Source: Desulfuromonas sp.
Lineage (GTDB): Bacteria > Desulfobacterota > Desulfuromonadia > Desulfuromonadales > SZUA-401
Assembly: GCA_002869605.1 (NCBI GenBank)
Contig: PKUI01000121.1
Coordinates: 1-9,827, forward strand
DNA: 9,827 nucleotides
Direction: 5' to 3'
Notes under the pieces: model-generated
Databases searched by the model: none
What the model saw: the letters and a program-made list of their open reading frames with translations, nothing else
Told to the model about the DNA's origin: nothing
Translations under genes and position numbers: made by a program
In this document: positions 1 through 9,312 of the stretch, one piece after another
Position numbering within the stretch: the first letter of the stretch is position 1
Layout: each line of letters opens with the position of its first letter

Positions 1-56
1 CGCATAGGCGGTATCTTCCGAGGCGGCTCTGATGTCGTCTCCCGAGGACCAACGCC
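1..56 (+). other. Spacer upstream of khpA
   Basis: This short stretch precedes khpA and carries its ribosome site, GAGG at 44-47, nine bases before the ATG. A TAG at 5-7 could be the stop of an upstream gene. In this conserved operon order that gene would be rpsP (ribosomal protein S16), but only one codon before the stop is visible, so the identity is inferred from synteny alone. Confidence 0.3.
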
Positions 57-290
57 ATGAAAGAGCTGATCGAATTCATCGCCAAGTCGCTGGTCGAAAA
101 ACCGGACGCCGTAACCGTCAACGAAGAACTTGACGAGGAAGGCGCGGTCCTGATCAAGCTTTCAGCTGCTCAGGAAGACATGGGACGCATCATAGGCAAG
201 CAGGGGCGCACCGCCAAGGCAATGCGCACGCTGCTCAATGCCAAGGCGACCCGTGAAGACAAGCGCGCTTCTCTGCAGATCATGGAGTGA
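57..290 (+). CDS. khpA: KhpA-type small KH-domain RNA-binding protein
   Basis: This gene encodes a 77-residue single KH-domain protein of the YlqC/KhpA family (formerly UPF0109). The KH signature GKQG is at residues 47-50, inside the run IIGKQGRTAKAM that forms the RNA-binding loop and following helix. Length is typical for the family. In Gram-positive bacteria KhpA pairs with KhpB/EloR and affects cell elongation and sRNA or mRNA binding; in this lineage its targets are not established. The ATG is preceded by GAGG at 44-47. It is the first complete gene of a ribosome-maturation operon, and its TGA overlaps the next start by one base (TGATG at 288-292), so rimM is probably coupled to its translation. 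Family assignment is secure; the physiological role is inferred. Confidence 0.93.
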   Translation: MKELIEFIAKSLVEKPDAVTVNEELDEEGAVLIKLSAAQEDMGRIIGKQGRTAKAMRTLLNAKATREDKRASLQIME

Positions 291-826
291 TGCCCGAGTC
301 GGGGAATCAGCTCTTCAAGGCAGGGACCGTTACCGGAACCCACGGCCTGCGTGGTGATCTCAAGGTCCGCCCGGAAAGCTCCGGTGCGACAGGCCTTGTG
401 GACGCTTCGCGGGTCGTTCTGCGCTCTGCCGACGGTCGTGAGCACGACGCTCAGCCGCTCCGGGTAACGCTCCATAAGGGGCAGTATCTTCTGCGCCTGC
501 ACGGCTTCGAGTCGATCGATCTGGCAGAGCCGTTGGTCGGCTGGGACGTCTGGATGCCGTACAATGATCTGGACGATCTGGGCGCTGACGAGAACTACTG
601 GTATCAGCTCGAAGGGCTCGAGGTTGTCGATGCTCACTGCGGTTCTCTCGGGCGTCTTGTAAAGATGTTTTCGACGGCGGCACACGATGTCTATGTCGTT
701 GAAGGACCCTACGGCGAGGTCATGATCCCGGCCGTCGAGGCGATGATCTGCGTAATTGACCTCGAACGGGGCGTTATGGACGTCGATCTCCCCGAGGGGC
801 TGGTAGCTAAGAGCGATGACCTTTGA
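290..826 (+). CDS. rimM: Ribosome maturation factor RimM
   Basis: RimM binds ribosomal protein S19 and assists late assembly of the 30S subunit head in the cytoplasm. The 178-residue product has the N-terminal RimM barrel with its hallmark HGLRG at residues 18-22, preceded by a GTVTG turn. A C-terminal PRC-barrel begins near [10 protein letters not shown] (residues 103-112) and ends with a DLPEGL-type motif close to the C-terminus. I chose ATG 290 because it overlaps the khpA stop as TGATG; a GTG at 287 is in frame and would add one residue. GGAG at 284-287 lies very close to the ATG, so initiation may depend on ribosomes finishing khpA. The 3' end overlaps trmD by 11 bases. The pairing of rimM with trmD is conserved across bacteria. 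Confidence 0.96.
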   Translation: MPESGNQLFKAGTVTGTHGLRGDLKVRPESSGATGLVDASRVVLRSADGREHDAQPLRVTLHKGQYLLRLHGFESIDLAEPLVGWDVWMPYNDLDDLGADENYWYQLEGLEVVDAHCGSLGRLVKMFSTAAHDVYVVEGPYGEVMIPAVEAMICVIDLERGVMDVDLPEGLVAKSDDL

Positions 827-1550
827 CATTCTGACCCTGTTCCCCGACATGGCCGGTTCTCCCTTCGCGGAGAGCATCGTCGGTAAGGCGGTTGACAGGG
901 GACTGCTTGAGATTAACGCTCACAACCTCCGCGACTGGGCGACCGGGCGTCATCAGACGACCGACGATTCACCCTACGGCGGGGGGGACGGCATGGTGTT
1001 CAAACCCGAGCCGGCCGTCGCCGCGATCCGGGCTCTGCGTGAGCAGCGACCTGGTGCGAAGGTGCTGCTGATGTCGCCCCAGGGAAAGCGTTTTGACCAG
1101 CAGGAGGCCGCGCGGCTTGCGAACGAGCCGGGGCTGATCTTTCTGTGTGGCCGCTACGAAGGGTTCGACGAGCGGATTCGCGATTACGTCGACGACGAAT
1201 ACTCAATCGGCGACTTCGTTCTCACCGGTGGTGAACTGGCCGCGATGGTCATGATCGATGCCATTGCCCGCCTGGTGACCGGTGTGCTCGGCAGCTCCGG
1301 CAGTGCCGAGACGGACTCGTTCTCCGACGGACTGCTCGAGTATCCGCAGTACACGCGACCGGTTGAGTTCGAGGGTAAGCGGGTTCCGGATGTGCTGCTC
1401 TCGGGAAACCATGCCGAGATCGCCCGTTGGCGACGGCATGAGCAGCTACGGCGCACCCTGCAGCGGCGTCCCGATTTGCTGGAGGATCTGGAGCTTTCAG
1501 ACATGGAGCGCCAAACCCTGCAACAGCTCAGGGACGAGGACGTCAAGTGA
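816..1550 (+). CDS. trmD: tRNA (guanine37-N1)-methyltransferase TrmD
   Basis: TrmD transfers a methyl group from S-adenosylmethionine to N1 of G37, next to the anticodon, and so prevents +1 frameshifting. The 244-residue product is close to the usual family length. The trefoil-knot SAM-binding SPOUT core spans about residues 84-158, with the motifs [10 protein letters not shown] (84-93), [12 protein letters not shown] (110-121) and [16 protein letters not shown] (129-144). The catalytic aspartate is probably D167 in ETDSF, matching the conserved Asp of the E. coli enzyme. The C-terminal tRNA-binding domain contains LLSGNHAEI. The start overlaps the end of rimM by 11 bases and has only a weak purine-rich site (AAGAG at 809-813). 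The stop overlaps the next gene, another methyltransferase, by three bases. Confidence 0.98.
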   Translation: MTFDILTLFPDMAGSPFAESIVGKAVDRGLLEINAHNLRDWATGRHQTTDDSPYGGGDGMVFKPEPAVAAIRALREQRPGAKVLLMSPQGKRFDQQEAARLANEPGLIFLCGRYEGFDERIRDYVDDEYSIGDFVLTGGELAAMVMIDAIARLVTGVLGSSGSAETDSFSDGLLEYPQYTRPVEFEGKRVPDVLLSGNHAEIARWRRHEQLRRTLQRRPDLLEDLELSDMERQTLQQLRDEDVK

Positions 1551-2107
1551 GTCGACGACCGCTGGCCGTGGCCCTGGTTCATCACCCGGTGCTCGATAAG
1601 CGGGGTGACCTGGTGACCACTGCGGTTACCAACCTCGACCTGCACGACATCGCACGCTCCGCGGCGACCTTCGGGGTGTCTCGCTTCTATGTGGTGACAC
1701 CGGTCGCCGAGCAGCAGCGGCTCACCGCGCGCCTGGTGGAGCACTGGACAGAGGGACATGGTGCCAGTTACAACCCCGATCGCGCCGAGGCGCTGGGGCG
1801 GGTGGTGGTCATTGCCACCCTGGAAGAGGCCCTGCAGCATTGGCAGGCCGAGATCGGATCAACGAGCCAGGTCTGGCTGACCGGCGCCAGATGCCACGAC
1901 GGACTCGAGCTGTCGGTGGCACGGCAGAGCCTGGAAGAGCAGGCGGCCCTGCTGGTACTCGGTACCGGCTGGGGATTGGCTCCGCAACTTTTTACCGACG
2001 ACCGGCGAACGCTCAAGGCGATTCGCGGCGCAGGCGAGTATAATCATCTCCCGGTACGGGCGGCAGCGGCCATCATGCTTGATCGGTTGTGCGGGGAAAC
2101 GCTTTAG
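1547..2107 (+). CDS. SPOUT-class RNA methyltransferase, Tm1570-like
   Basis: The product is 186 residues and resembles the SPOUT methyltransferases typified by Thermotoga maritima Tm1570 (Pfam Methyltrn_RNA_4, named from memory). That family sits next to trmD and is fused to TrmD in Calditerrivibrio. The sequence shows an N-terminal [10 protein letters not shown] strand and loop (9-18), a [12 protein letters not shown] glycine loop (135-146) expected to line the SAM pocket, and [16 protein letters not shown] (166-181) forming the final knot strand and helix. The RNA substrate and modified base are unknown. The GTG start at 1547 overlaps the trmD stop (GTGA) and has GAGGA at 1536-1540 with ideal six-base spacing. 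The context suggests tRNA or rRNA modification linked to TrmD and L19. Fold and family are fairly sure; the substrate is not. Confidence 0.85.
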   Translation: MSRRPLAVALVHHPVLDKRGDLVTTAVTNLDLHDIARSAATFGVSRFYVVTPVAEQQRLTARLVEHWTEGHGASYNPDRAEALGRVVVIATLEEALQHWQAEIGSTSQVWLTGARCHDGLELSVARQSLEEQAALLVLGTGWGLAPQLFTDDRRTLKAIRGAGEYNHLPVRAAAAIMLDRLCGETL

Positions 2108-2214
2108 AAAGTAAACAACGGAAACGTGAGAAACGTGCCCGGGACTATCCGTGGGCCACACATATCTGAAACAGACGAAACGGCCAGTCAGTAAGGCCTG
2201 AGGAGGATGCAACA
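2108..2214 (+). promoter_or_regulatory. rplS leader with direct repeat, hairpin and strong ribosome site
   Basis: This is the only sizeable gap in the operon. It holds the octamer GAAACGTG twice, at 2121-2128 and 2130-2137, one base apart. It also holds a possible hairpin pairing GTGCCC (2135-2140) with GGGCCAC (2152-2158) through one bulged C, and a strong AGGAGG at 2201-2206, eight bases before the rplS ATG. I see no clear sigma-70 promoter. Control of L19 synthesis through the leader is known in some bacteria, but this sequence does not match a motif I can name, so a regulatory role is conjecture. Confidence 0.35.
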
Positions 2215-2562
2215 ATGAACACCATCGATCAACTCGCAATGGAACACATGAAGAAAAATGTCCCTGCCTTCAAGGCGGGTGATACACTGCGCGTTCACGT
2301 CAAGATCGTCGAGGGCGACAAACAGCGTATCCAGGTTTTTCAGGGGGTTTGCCTGAAGCGTCGCAATCGCGGCGTTGGTTCGAGCTTCACCGTTCGCAAG
2401 GTCTCCGACGGTATCGCTGTTGAGAGGGTTTTCCCTCTGCACGCACCGACCATCGACAAGATCGAGGTCCTGAGCATCGGCCGTGTGCGTCGCGCCAAGA
2501 TCTACTACCTGCGCAAGCTCTACGGTAAGGCGGCCCGTATCCGCGAGAAGCGCCTTAACTAA
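2215..2562 (+). CDS. rplS: 50S ribosomal protein L19
   Basis: L19 sits at the interface of the 30S and 50S subunits and contributes to intersubunit bridging. The 115-residue product matches the standard family length. The core signature [20 protein letters not shown] runs over residues 42-61, followed by [20 protein letters not shown] (66-85) and the basic tail [13 protein letters not shown]. The ATG at 2215 has a consensus AGGAGG at 2201-2206, the strongest ribosome site in the operon, as expected for an abundant ribosomal protein. It is the last gene of the khpA-rimM-trmD-methyltransferase-rplS unit, followed after 15 bases by a strong terminator. Identity is certain. Confidence 0.99.
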   Translation: MNTIDQLAMEHMKKNVPAFKAGDTLRVHVKIVEGDKQRIQVFQGVCLKRRNRGVGSSFTVRKVSDGIAVERVFPLHAPTIDKIEVLSIGRVRRAKIYYLRKLYGKAARIREKRLN

Positions 2563-2577
2563 GATTCGATACACCCT

Positions 2578-2617
2578 ACAACAAAGCCCCGACCGAAAGG
2601 TCGGGGCTTTGTTGTTT
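2578..2617 (+). terminator. Strong hairpin terminator after rplS, probably bidirectional
   Basis: A perfect 17-bp inverted repeat pairs 2578-2594 with 2599-2615 around a GAAA tetraloop (2595-2598). The GC-rich core is GCCCCGACC with GGTCGGGGC. The outer stem is A/T-rich, so its 3' arm supplies CTTTGTTGTTT as the U-rich tract. The minus-strand reading gives GGGGCTTTGTTGTTGT, and the facing gene at 2640-2825 ends 25 bases away, so one hairpin probably ends both convergent transcripts. Confidence 0.93.
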
Positions 2618-2639
2618 CTGGCAGTTTGTTGCGTGTCGA

Positions 2640-2825
2640 CTAGTGATGCATGCCGGTCTGGTGAACAGCTTCGCCGCCGAGGGCCGAAGCAACGAAGATG
2701 CCGACAACAACATAAACAGCAACGGCAGCCCAGCCGCCCTGCTTGAGGACCTCACTCATCTCCTTCCAGTCAACGAACAGGACCAGGTAGATGAGAGCGA
2801 CAAGAATTCCGATCAGGATAGACAT
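2640..2825 (-). CDS. Small hypothetical membrane protein with two predicted membrane segments
   Basis: I do not recognise a named family. The 61-residue product has a hydrophobic segment at residues 2-18, a short polar loop DWKEMSEVLKQGG (19-31), a second hydrophobic segment at about 32-50, and a polar tail ending HQTGMHH, with H55, M59, H60 and H61. The case for a real gene is good. An AGGAGG motif lies on the minus strand six to seven bases before the ATG, a strong hairpin follows the TAG stop, and the composition is that of a membrane protein, which a chance frame would rarely give. The gene interrupts an otherwise plus-strand housekeeping run between rplS and rnhB. The tail could bind a metal, or the protein could be an accessory subunit of a membrane complex, but both ideas are speculative. 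Confidence 0.75.
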   Translation of the reverse strand: MSILIGILVALIYLVLFVDWKEMSEVLKQGGWAAVAVYVVVGIFVASALGGEAVHQTGMHH

Positions 2826-2842
2826 GGTTCTCCTCCGTGTAT

Positions 2843-2880
2843 GGTATATGATTCCGTCGTGGCGACAGATTCTGTATACT
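2843..2880. promoter_or_regulatory. Divergent promoter region between the small membrane-protein gene and rnhB
   Basis: The 100-base divergent gap is A/T-richer than its surroundings. On the plus strand TATACT (2875-2880) matches the sigma-70 -10 box at five of six positions, with only a weak -35 (TTCCGT at 2852-2857, 17-base spacing). On the minus strand TATACA (2873-2878) overlaps it, because GTATAC is palindromic; a TTCACC -35-like box lies 15 bases away. A perfect inverted repeat ACAGA-T-TCTGT covers 2865-2875 and abuts the shared -10, where a regulator could sit. All of this is motif-based and unproven. Confidence 0.35.
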
Positions 2881-2925
2881 ACATCACGGTGCGGGTGAAA
2901 TCCAGCGCGATTTTACGGAGAAAAC

Positions 2926-3570
2926 ATGGAAAGTCTCGAACTCTTCAGCCCTCAGCAAGTGACGACACTCGATTTTGAGCGACGCTTGCAGTCACGTGGG
3001 CACCGGGCGATTGCCGGAATCGATGAGGCCGGTCGAGGTCCGCTGGCCGGACCGGTGGTAGCGGCGGCGGTAATTCTGCCACAGAGTTTTGACCTGCCGG
3101 GATTGACCGATTCCAAGCAACTCAGCGAAAAAAAGCGTAACCAGCTATTTCCGCTGATCCGTAGCCAGGCGCGGGCGGTCGGGGTAGGTGTTGTCCCCGC
3201 CACCGAGATTGACCGCATCAACATTCTGCAGGCGACCTTACTCGCCATGAGCCTGGCGGTCGAGAGGCTCAAGGTTCCGGCCGATGCGTTGTTGGTGGAC
3301 GGCATTACTCCGCTGCCGACGACCCTGCCCCAGCAGACGCTGAAGAAAGGGGACTCCCGTTCCCTGTCGATTGCCGCGGCCTCGGTTATCGCCAAGGTGG
3401 TGCGCGACCGCATGATGGTCGGCTATGCCCGGCGCTATCCGGGGTACGGGCTTGAGGGACACAAGGGGTACGGCAGTGCCAAGCACCTTGAAGCGATTGC
3501 CCGCCTCGGGCCGAGTCCGGTTCATCGCCTTTCGTTTCGCGGGGTGCGTGAACACGTGGAGACGCCATGA
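2926..3570 (+). CDS. rnhB: Ribonuclease HII
   Basis: RNase HII cleaves the RNA strand of RNA-DNA hybrids and starts removal of single ribonucleotides misinserted in DNA. The 214-residue product is of normal length. The four metal-binding acidic residues are visible: D33 and E34 in [13 protein letters not shown] (31-43), D125 in LLVDG, and D143 in [18 protein letters not shown] (140-157). Their spacing equals that of E. coli D16, E17, D108 and D126. The [11 protein letters not shown] motif (61-71) is also intact. The ATG is preceded by GGAG at 2917-2920 with five-base spacing, and the gene probably has its own promoter in the divergent gap upstream. Its TGA overlaps the yraN ATG as ATGA, so the two are probably translated together. 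Confidence 0.98.
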   Translation: MESLELFSPQQVTTLDFERRLQSRGHRAIAGIDEAGRGPLAGPVVAAAVILPQSFDLPGLTDSKQLSEKKRNQLFPLIRSQARAVGVGVVPATEIDRINILQATLLAMSLAVERLKVPADALLVDGITPLPTTLPQQTLKKGDSRSLSIAAASVIAKVVRDRMMVGYARRYPGYGLEGHKGYGSAKHLEAIARLGPSPVHRLSFRGVREHVETP

Positions 3571-3938
3571 GCGAGGCACGCCTGGCGCTCGGACGCTGGG
3601 GAGAGGACGCTGCGGCGGCCCACCTGAAACAGGCCGGCCTGAAGATTGTTACGCGTAACGTGCGCACCCCGGTGGGGGAAATCGACCTGCTGGCGCGCCA
3701 GGGTAAGACCTGGGTGTTCGTCGAGGTCAAGACCCGTCGTAGCCGCCGCTGCGGGACGCCGGCAGAGGCGGTTACGCCGCGTAAGCAGCAGCAGATCATC
3801 CGTACCGCACGTTGGTACCTGGCAGAGAACAGGCTCGAAGAGAGTGAGGTCCGTTTCGACGTGGTGTCGGTGGCGTTGGCAGACGGCGAGGTTGAGATCG
3901 AACATCTCCCGGCGGCCTTCGAGGTGGAATGCGTTTAG
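3567..3938 (+). CDS. yraN: YraN family protein (UPF0102), predicted nuclease fold
   Basis: The product is 123 residues, the usual size for UPF0102/YraN. The N-terminus has [13 protein letters not shown] (8-20). The core motif [21 protein letters not shown] (37-57) contains E38, D40, E53 and K55, arranged like the PD-(D/E)XK nuclease and Holliday-junction-resolvase fold. The RWYL segment and VRFDVVSV strand near the C-terminus are also typical. The biochemical role of this family is not firmly established, though DNA processing is usually assumed. The start overlaps the rnhB stop by four bases and has GGAG at 3558-3561. Pairing with rnhB is common in bacteria and agrees with a nucleic-acid role. 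Confidence 0.93.
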   Translation: MSEARLALGRWGEDAAAAHLKQAGLKIVTRNVRTPVGEIDLLARQGKTWVFVEVKTRRSRRCGTPAEAVTPRKQQQIIRTARWYLAENRLEESEVRFDVVSVALADGEVEIEHLPAAFEVECV

Positions 3939-4037
3939 TCGCGAAACTCACCTATTGAGTCATGCTGGCGTTTGCCAAGCCGCCTGATTTATTGATATTC
4001 TTTTGTTGTTGTAAATAACGATTTGTGGAGCAGGTGA
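3939..4037 (+). promoter_or_regulatory. nadE upstream region: two small hairpins and AT-rich probable promoter
   Basis: Two small inverted repeats follow yraN: ACTCA/TGAGT (3946-3950 with 3956-3960) and TGGC/GCCA (3966-3969 with 3974-3977, extendable past one bulged A). Neither has a U-run directly after it, so they make a poor terminator. Bases 3986-4018 are strikingly AT-rich for this genome. They contain TTGATA (3992-3997) and TAAATA (4012-4017), but 14 bases apart; TTTATT at 3988 gives 18-base spacing. A sigma-70-like promoter for nadE-rsmI is likely here, but the exact boxes are uncertain. The ribosome site is GGAG at 4027-4030. Confidence 0.35.
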
Positions 4038-5993
4038 ATGACAATACAGCTTTCCAGTCTCGGTATGTTGCGGGTGGCCGTGGTCTCTCCCGAACTGCGC
4101 GTGGCCGATGTGGCGTTCAATGTCGACCGGATCGGTGCCGCGTTTGGCGAAGCCGCAGCACAGGGTGCGAGGCTGGTGGTCTTCCCGGAGTTGTGCCTGA
4201 GCGGCTACAGTTGCGGCGACCTTTTTTACCAGCAGTTGCTGCTCGACGAGGTGCGTGACGCGGTGCAGGCGCTGGCGTCGCAGACCGCAGCGCTCGGTGT
4301 TGCTGCGGTTGTCGGTGCGCCGCTGCAGATCGATGGTCGACTCTTCAACGTCGCTTTGGTGCTCTCCGGAGGGCGGTTATGCGGTATCGTGCCCAAGACC
4401 TACCTGCCGAATACCAACGAATTCTACGAGGAACGCTGGTTCTCCTCGGCCTTTGACCTGAAACAAACTACGATTGAATGGGCTGGCGAGCAGGTTCCGG
4501 TCGGCACCGACCTGCTGTTTGATAGCGCGGTGTATCCCGATTTCTGCCTCGGGATCGAGATCTGCGAAGATCTCTGGGCGGTGAATCCACCGAGCGGTTC
4601 GCTGGCACTGGCGGGCGCCACGGTTATCGCCAACCCCTCGGCAAGTCCGGAGATGCTTGCCAAGCAGGCTTACCGTCGACAGCTTGTGGCATCACAGTCG
4701 GCACGTTGCCTTTCCGGCTACCTGTATGCCTCCGCCGGGGCCGGGGAATCGTCGACCGATCTGGTCTACGCCGGGCATTCTCTGGTTTGTGAGTATGGGC
4801 AGGTGCTGGAGGAGAGCGGGCGTTTCGGATTTGGAACCGATATCGCAATGGCCGACCTCGACCTGCAGCGCCTGAGCACCGAGCGCCGTCGCAACAACAC
4901 CTTTGCCGCGGTGCCACGTAGCGTAACCTGTCGCCGGATTCAGCTGTCACTTGCCGAGACCGAGGCTGGCAGCCTGATGCGTCCTGTCACCTCGACCCCC
5001 TTCGTGCCGGGAGATCCAGCTCTGCGTGCGGAACGCTGTCGTGAAATATTTGCCATCCAGACCACCGCTCTTGCCAAGCGGTTGCAGCATACCGCTAGCC
5101 GGAGTGCGGTTATCGGCATCAGCGGGGGGCTCGATTCGACCCTCGCACTGCTGGTTACGGTCAAGGCGATGCAGCGCCTCGGACGTCCGCTCTCCGAGGT
5201 TGTCGCGGTGACCATGCCCGGTTTCGGCACCACGGAACGCACCCGCGGCAACGCCGAACGCCTCGCCGAGCTTCTCGGGGTGACACTGAAGATCATCTCC
5301 ATCGATGCTGCGGTGCGGCAGCATTTCGCCGATATCGGGCATGACGAGAATAACCACGACATCGTATTCGAAAATGCCCAGGCTCGCGAGCGTACCCAGC
5401 TGCTGATGAACCTGGCAAACCAGGCTGGCGGGCTGGTAATCGGCACCGGTGACCTTTCCGAACTGGCCCTTGGTTGGTGCACTTACAACGCCGATCATAT
5501 GTCGATGTACGGGGTCAACGCCGGGGTCCCCAAGACCCTGGTGCGCTACCTGGTCGACTGGTGTGCCGATGAGGAATTCAGCGGTGAGATCGCGAGTGTG
5601 CTGCACGACATCGGGGCGACGCCGGTCTCTCCCGAGCTGCTGCCGCCGGATGAAGACGGCAATATTGCCCAGCATACCGAGGAGACGGTCGGTCCCTACG
5701 AGCTGCACGACTTCTTCCTCTTTCAGGTGGTTCGTCAGCACTTCGCACCACGCAAGGTGCTGACCCTGGCCGAGCATGCCTTTGCCGGGCGATACCCGCG
5801 CGCTGTGATTCTGCGCTGGCTGCAGGTTTTTTACCGCCGCTTCTTCTCGCAGCAGTTTAAACGCTCCTGCCTCCCGGACGGGCCGAAGGTCGGCAGCGTG
5901 GCGTTGTCGCCGCGCGGCGACTGGCGCATGCCGAGCGATGCCTGTGCCACGCTGTGGCTGGCCGAGCTAGAAGGCCTCGATGCCGGTGAGTGA
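4038..5993 (+). CDS. nadE: Glutamine-dependent NAD+ synthetase
   Basis: This enzyme makes NAD+ from nicotinic acid adenine dinucleotide, ATP and glutamine, the last step of NAD synthesis. The 651-residue product is the long two-domain form. The N-terminal nitrilase-type glutaminase (about 10-300) has a full triad: E51 in [10 protein letters not shown]120 in VPKTYLP and C176 in GIEICEDLW, in positions almost identical to the Mycobacterium tuberculosis enzyme. The C-terminal synthetase has the ATP pyrophosphatase loop SGGLDS (362-367) and [12 protein letters not shown] (469-480), followed by [13 protein letters not shown]. Because the glutaminase is fused and intact, glutamine rather than free ammonia is the likely nitrogen donor. 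GGAG at 4027-4030 lies seven bases before the ATG. The gene overlaps rsmI by 14 bases. Confidence 0.98.
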   Translation: MTIQLSSLGMLRVAVVSPELRVADVAFNVDRIGAAFGEAAAQGARLVVFPELCLSGYSCGDLFYQQLLLDEVRDAVQALASQTAALGVAAVVGAPLQIDGRLFNVALVLSGGRLCGIVPKTYLPNTNEFYEERWFSSAFDLKQTTIEWAGEQVPVGTDLLFDSAVYPDFCLGIEICEDLWAVNPPSGSLALAGATVIANPSASPEMLAKQAYRRQLVASQSARCLSGYLYASAGAGESSTDLVYAGHSLVCEYGQVLEESGRFGFGTDIAMADLDLQRLSTERRRNNTFAAVPRSVTCRRIQLSLAETEAGSLMRPVTSTPFVPGDPALRAERCREIFAIQTTALAKRLQHTASRSAVIGISGGLDSTLALLVTVKAMQRLGRPLSEVVAVTMPGFGTTERTRGNAERLAELLGVTLKIISIDAAVRQHFADIGHDENNHDIVFENAQARERTQLLMNLANQAGGLVIGTGDLSELALGWCTYNADHMSMYGVNAGVPKTLVRYLVDWCADEEFSGEIASVLHDIGATPVSPELLPPDEDGNIAQHTEETVGPYELHDFFLFQVVRQHFAPRKVLTLAEHAFAGRYPRAVILRWLQVFYRRFFSQQFKRSCLPDGPKVGSVALSPRGDWRMPSDACATLWLAELEGLDAGE

Positions 5994-6843
5994 CCTGCCT
6001 GCCATTGAACCCGGCACCCTTTATGTCGTTGCAACGCCGATCGGCAACCTTGAGGATATTTCGCCGCGTGCCCTGCGGGTACTCGGCGAAGTCGAACTGG
6101 TGGCTGCGGAGGATACCCGTCATACCCGTAAGCTGTTCAACCACTTCGGGATCACGACTCGACTGCTCTCTTTGCATGAACACAACGAGGCGCAGCGTGC
6201 CGAGCAGTTAATTGAGAAACTCCAGGGCGGGATGAGCCTGGGCCTGGTTTCCGATGCCGGTACCCCGTGTATCAGTGATCCCGGTTATCGTCTGGTGGCG
6301 GCCTGCCGTGATGCCGGACTCAAGGTTGCCTCTGTTCCGGGACCTACCGCGTTCACCACCGCCTTGTCGATTGCAGGGTTGCCGAGTGATCGCTTTACCT
6401 TCTGCGGCTTTATGCCCGCGAAAAAGAGCGCCCGCCTGCGTGAGCTGGAGGCCTTTACGGGGCGCCGCGAAACATTGATTTTTTACGAGTCTCCACATCG
6501 TCTGGTTGCGGCACTGGAAGATATGTACGAGGTGTTCGGTGCCGATTGCCAGACGGCGGTGGCACGAGAACTGACCAAGCTTCACGAAGAGGTGGTTCGG
6601 GGAACGCTCGCCGAAGTGCAGGCGGAGTTCAGTGGGCGTGACAAGGTCCGTGGTGAAATCGTTATCCTGTTGGTGCCCTCAGTTTTGGAACCTGAACTGG
6701 AGGACCTTGATAGCGTTTTACGCAAAAGGTTGGCCGAGGATGAGCGCCCGGCGCGGCAGGTGGTCAAGGAGGTGGCCAGGGAGTTTGGCCTCTCCGGAAG
6801 CGAGGTTTATCAGCGCTACCTGGAGCTCAAGGCAGATGCATAG
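5980..6843 (+). CDS. rsmI: 16S rRNA (cytidine1402-2'-O)-methyltransferase RsmI
   Basis: RsmI methylates the 2'-hydroxyl of C1402 in the 16S rRNA decoding centre, using S-adenosylmethionine. The 287-residue product matches the family length. The tetrapyrrole-methylase-type fold shows [15 protein letters not shown] (14-28), [11 protein letters not shown] (42-52), [13 protein letters not shown] (91-103), SVPGPTA (118-124) and FYESPHRL (168-175). The C-terminal helical region runs to the stop and carries [17 protein letters not shown]. The ATG lies inside the end of nadE, with AAGG at 5971-5974 five bases upstream, so it is probably coupled to nadE. I see no functional reason for the pairing beyond co-transcription. 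A hairpin terminator follows directly. Confidence 0.97.
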   Translation: MPVSDLPAIEPGTLYVVATPIGNLEDISPRALRVLGEVELVAAEDTRHTRKLFNHFGITTRLLSLHEHNEAQRAEQLIEKLQGGMSLGLVSDAGTPCISDPGYRLVAACRDAGLKVASVPGPTAFTTALSIAGLPSDRFTFCGFMPAKKSARLRELEAFTGRRETLIFYESPHRLVAALEDMYEVFGADCQTAVARELTKLHEEVVRGTLAEVQAEFSGRDKVRGEIVILLVPSVLEPELEDLDSVLRKRLAEDERPARQVVKEVAREFGLSGSEVYQRYLELKADA

Positions 6844-6873
6844 AAAGCCCGGCCGCTTGGCCGGGCTTTTTGT

Positions 6874-6875
<2 letters not shown>
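6844..6875 (+). terminator. Hairpin terminator between convergent rsmI and acyP
   Basis: An 11-bp perfect stem pairs AAAGCCCGGCC (6844-6854) with GGCCGGGCTTT (6859-6869) around a GCTT loop, followed by a T-rich run (TTTTTGTTT counting the stem end). It fills the 30-base gap between the two facing stop codons. On the minus strand the hairpin is the same but the tract after it is only TTTCTAT, so termination of ligA-acyP is probably weaker. Confidence 0.93.

Positions 6876-9312
<2,437 letters not shown>

Noticed and set aside
170..877. Long minus-strand open frame opposite khpA and rimM
   Set aside because: It lies fully antisense to two clearly identified genes, shows no family motif and has no good ribosome site. 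GC-rich codon use often leaves such frames open.
2207..2218. Three-codon mini-frame ATG CAA CAA TGA overlapping the rplS start
   Set aside because: Its ATG directly abuts AGGAGG with no spacer, so initiation there is unlikely; probably chance.
2643..2978. Plus-strand frame covering the small membrane gene and the rnhB start
   Set aside because: It lacks a ribosome site, crosses the divergent promoter region and runs into rnhB out of frame. The minus-strand reading has far better signals.
3961..3981. Possible sigma-54 promoter (TGGC followed by TTGCC)
   Set aside because: The spacing between the GG and GC elements is far too short for the -24/-12 consensus; the bases are better described as a small hairpin.
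4947..5777. Long minus-strand open frame (276 codons) opposite nadE
   Set aside because: It is antisense to the synthetase domain, whose motifs are intact in the nadE frame, and the antisense product resembles nothing recognisable.
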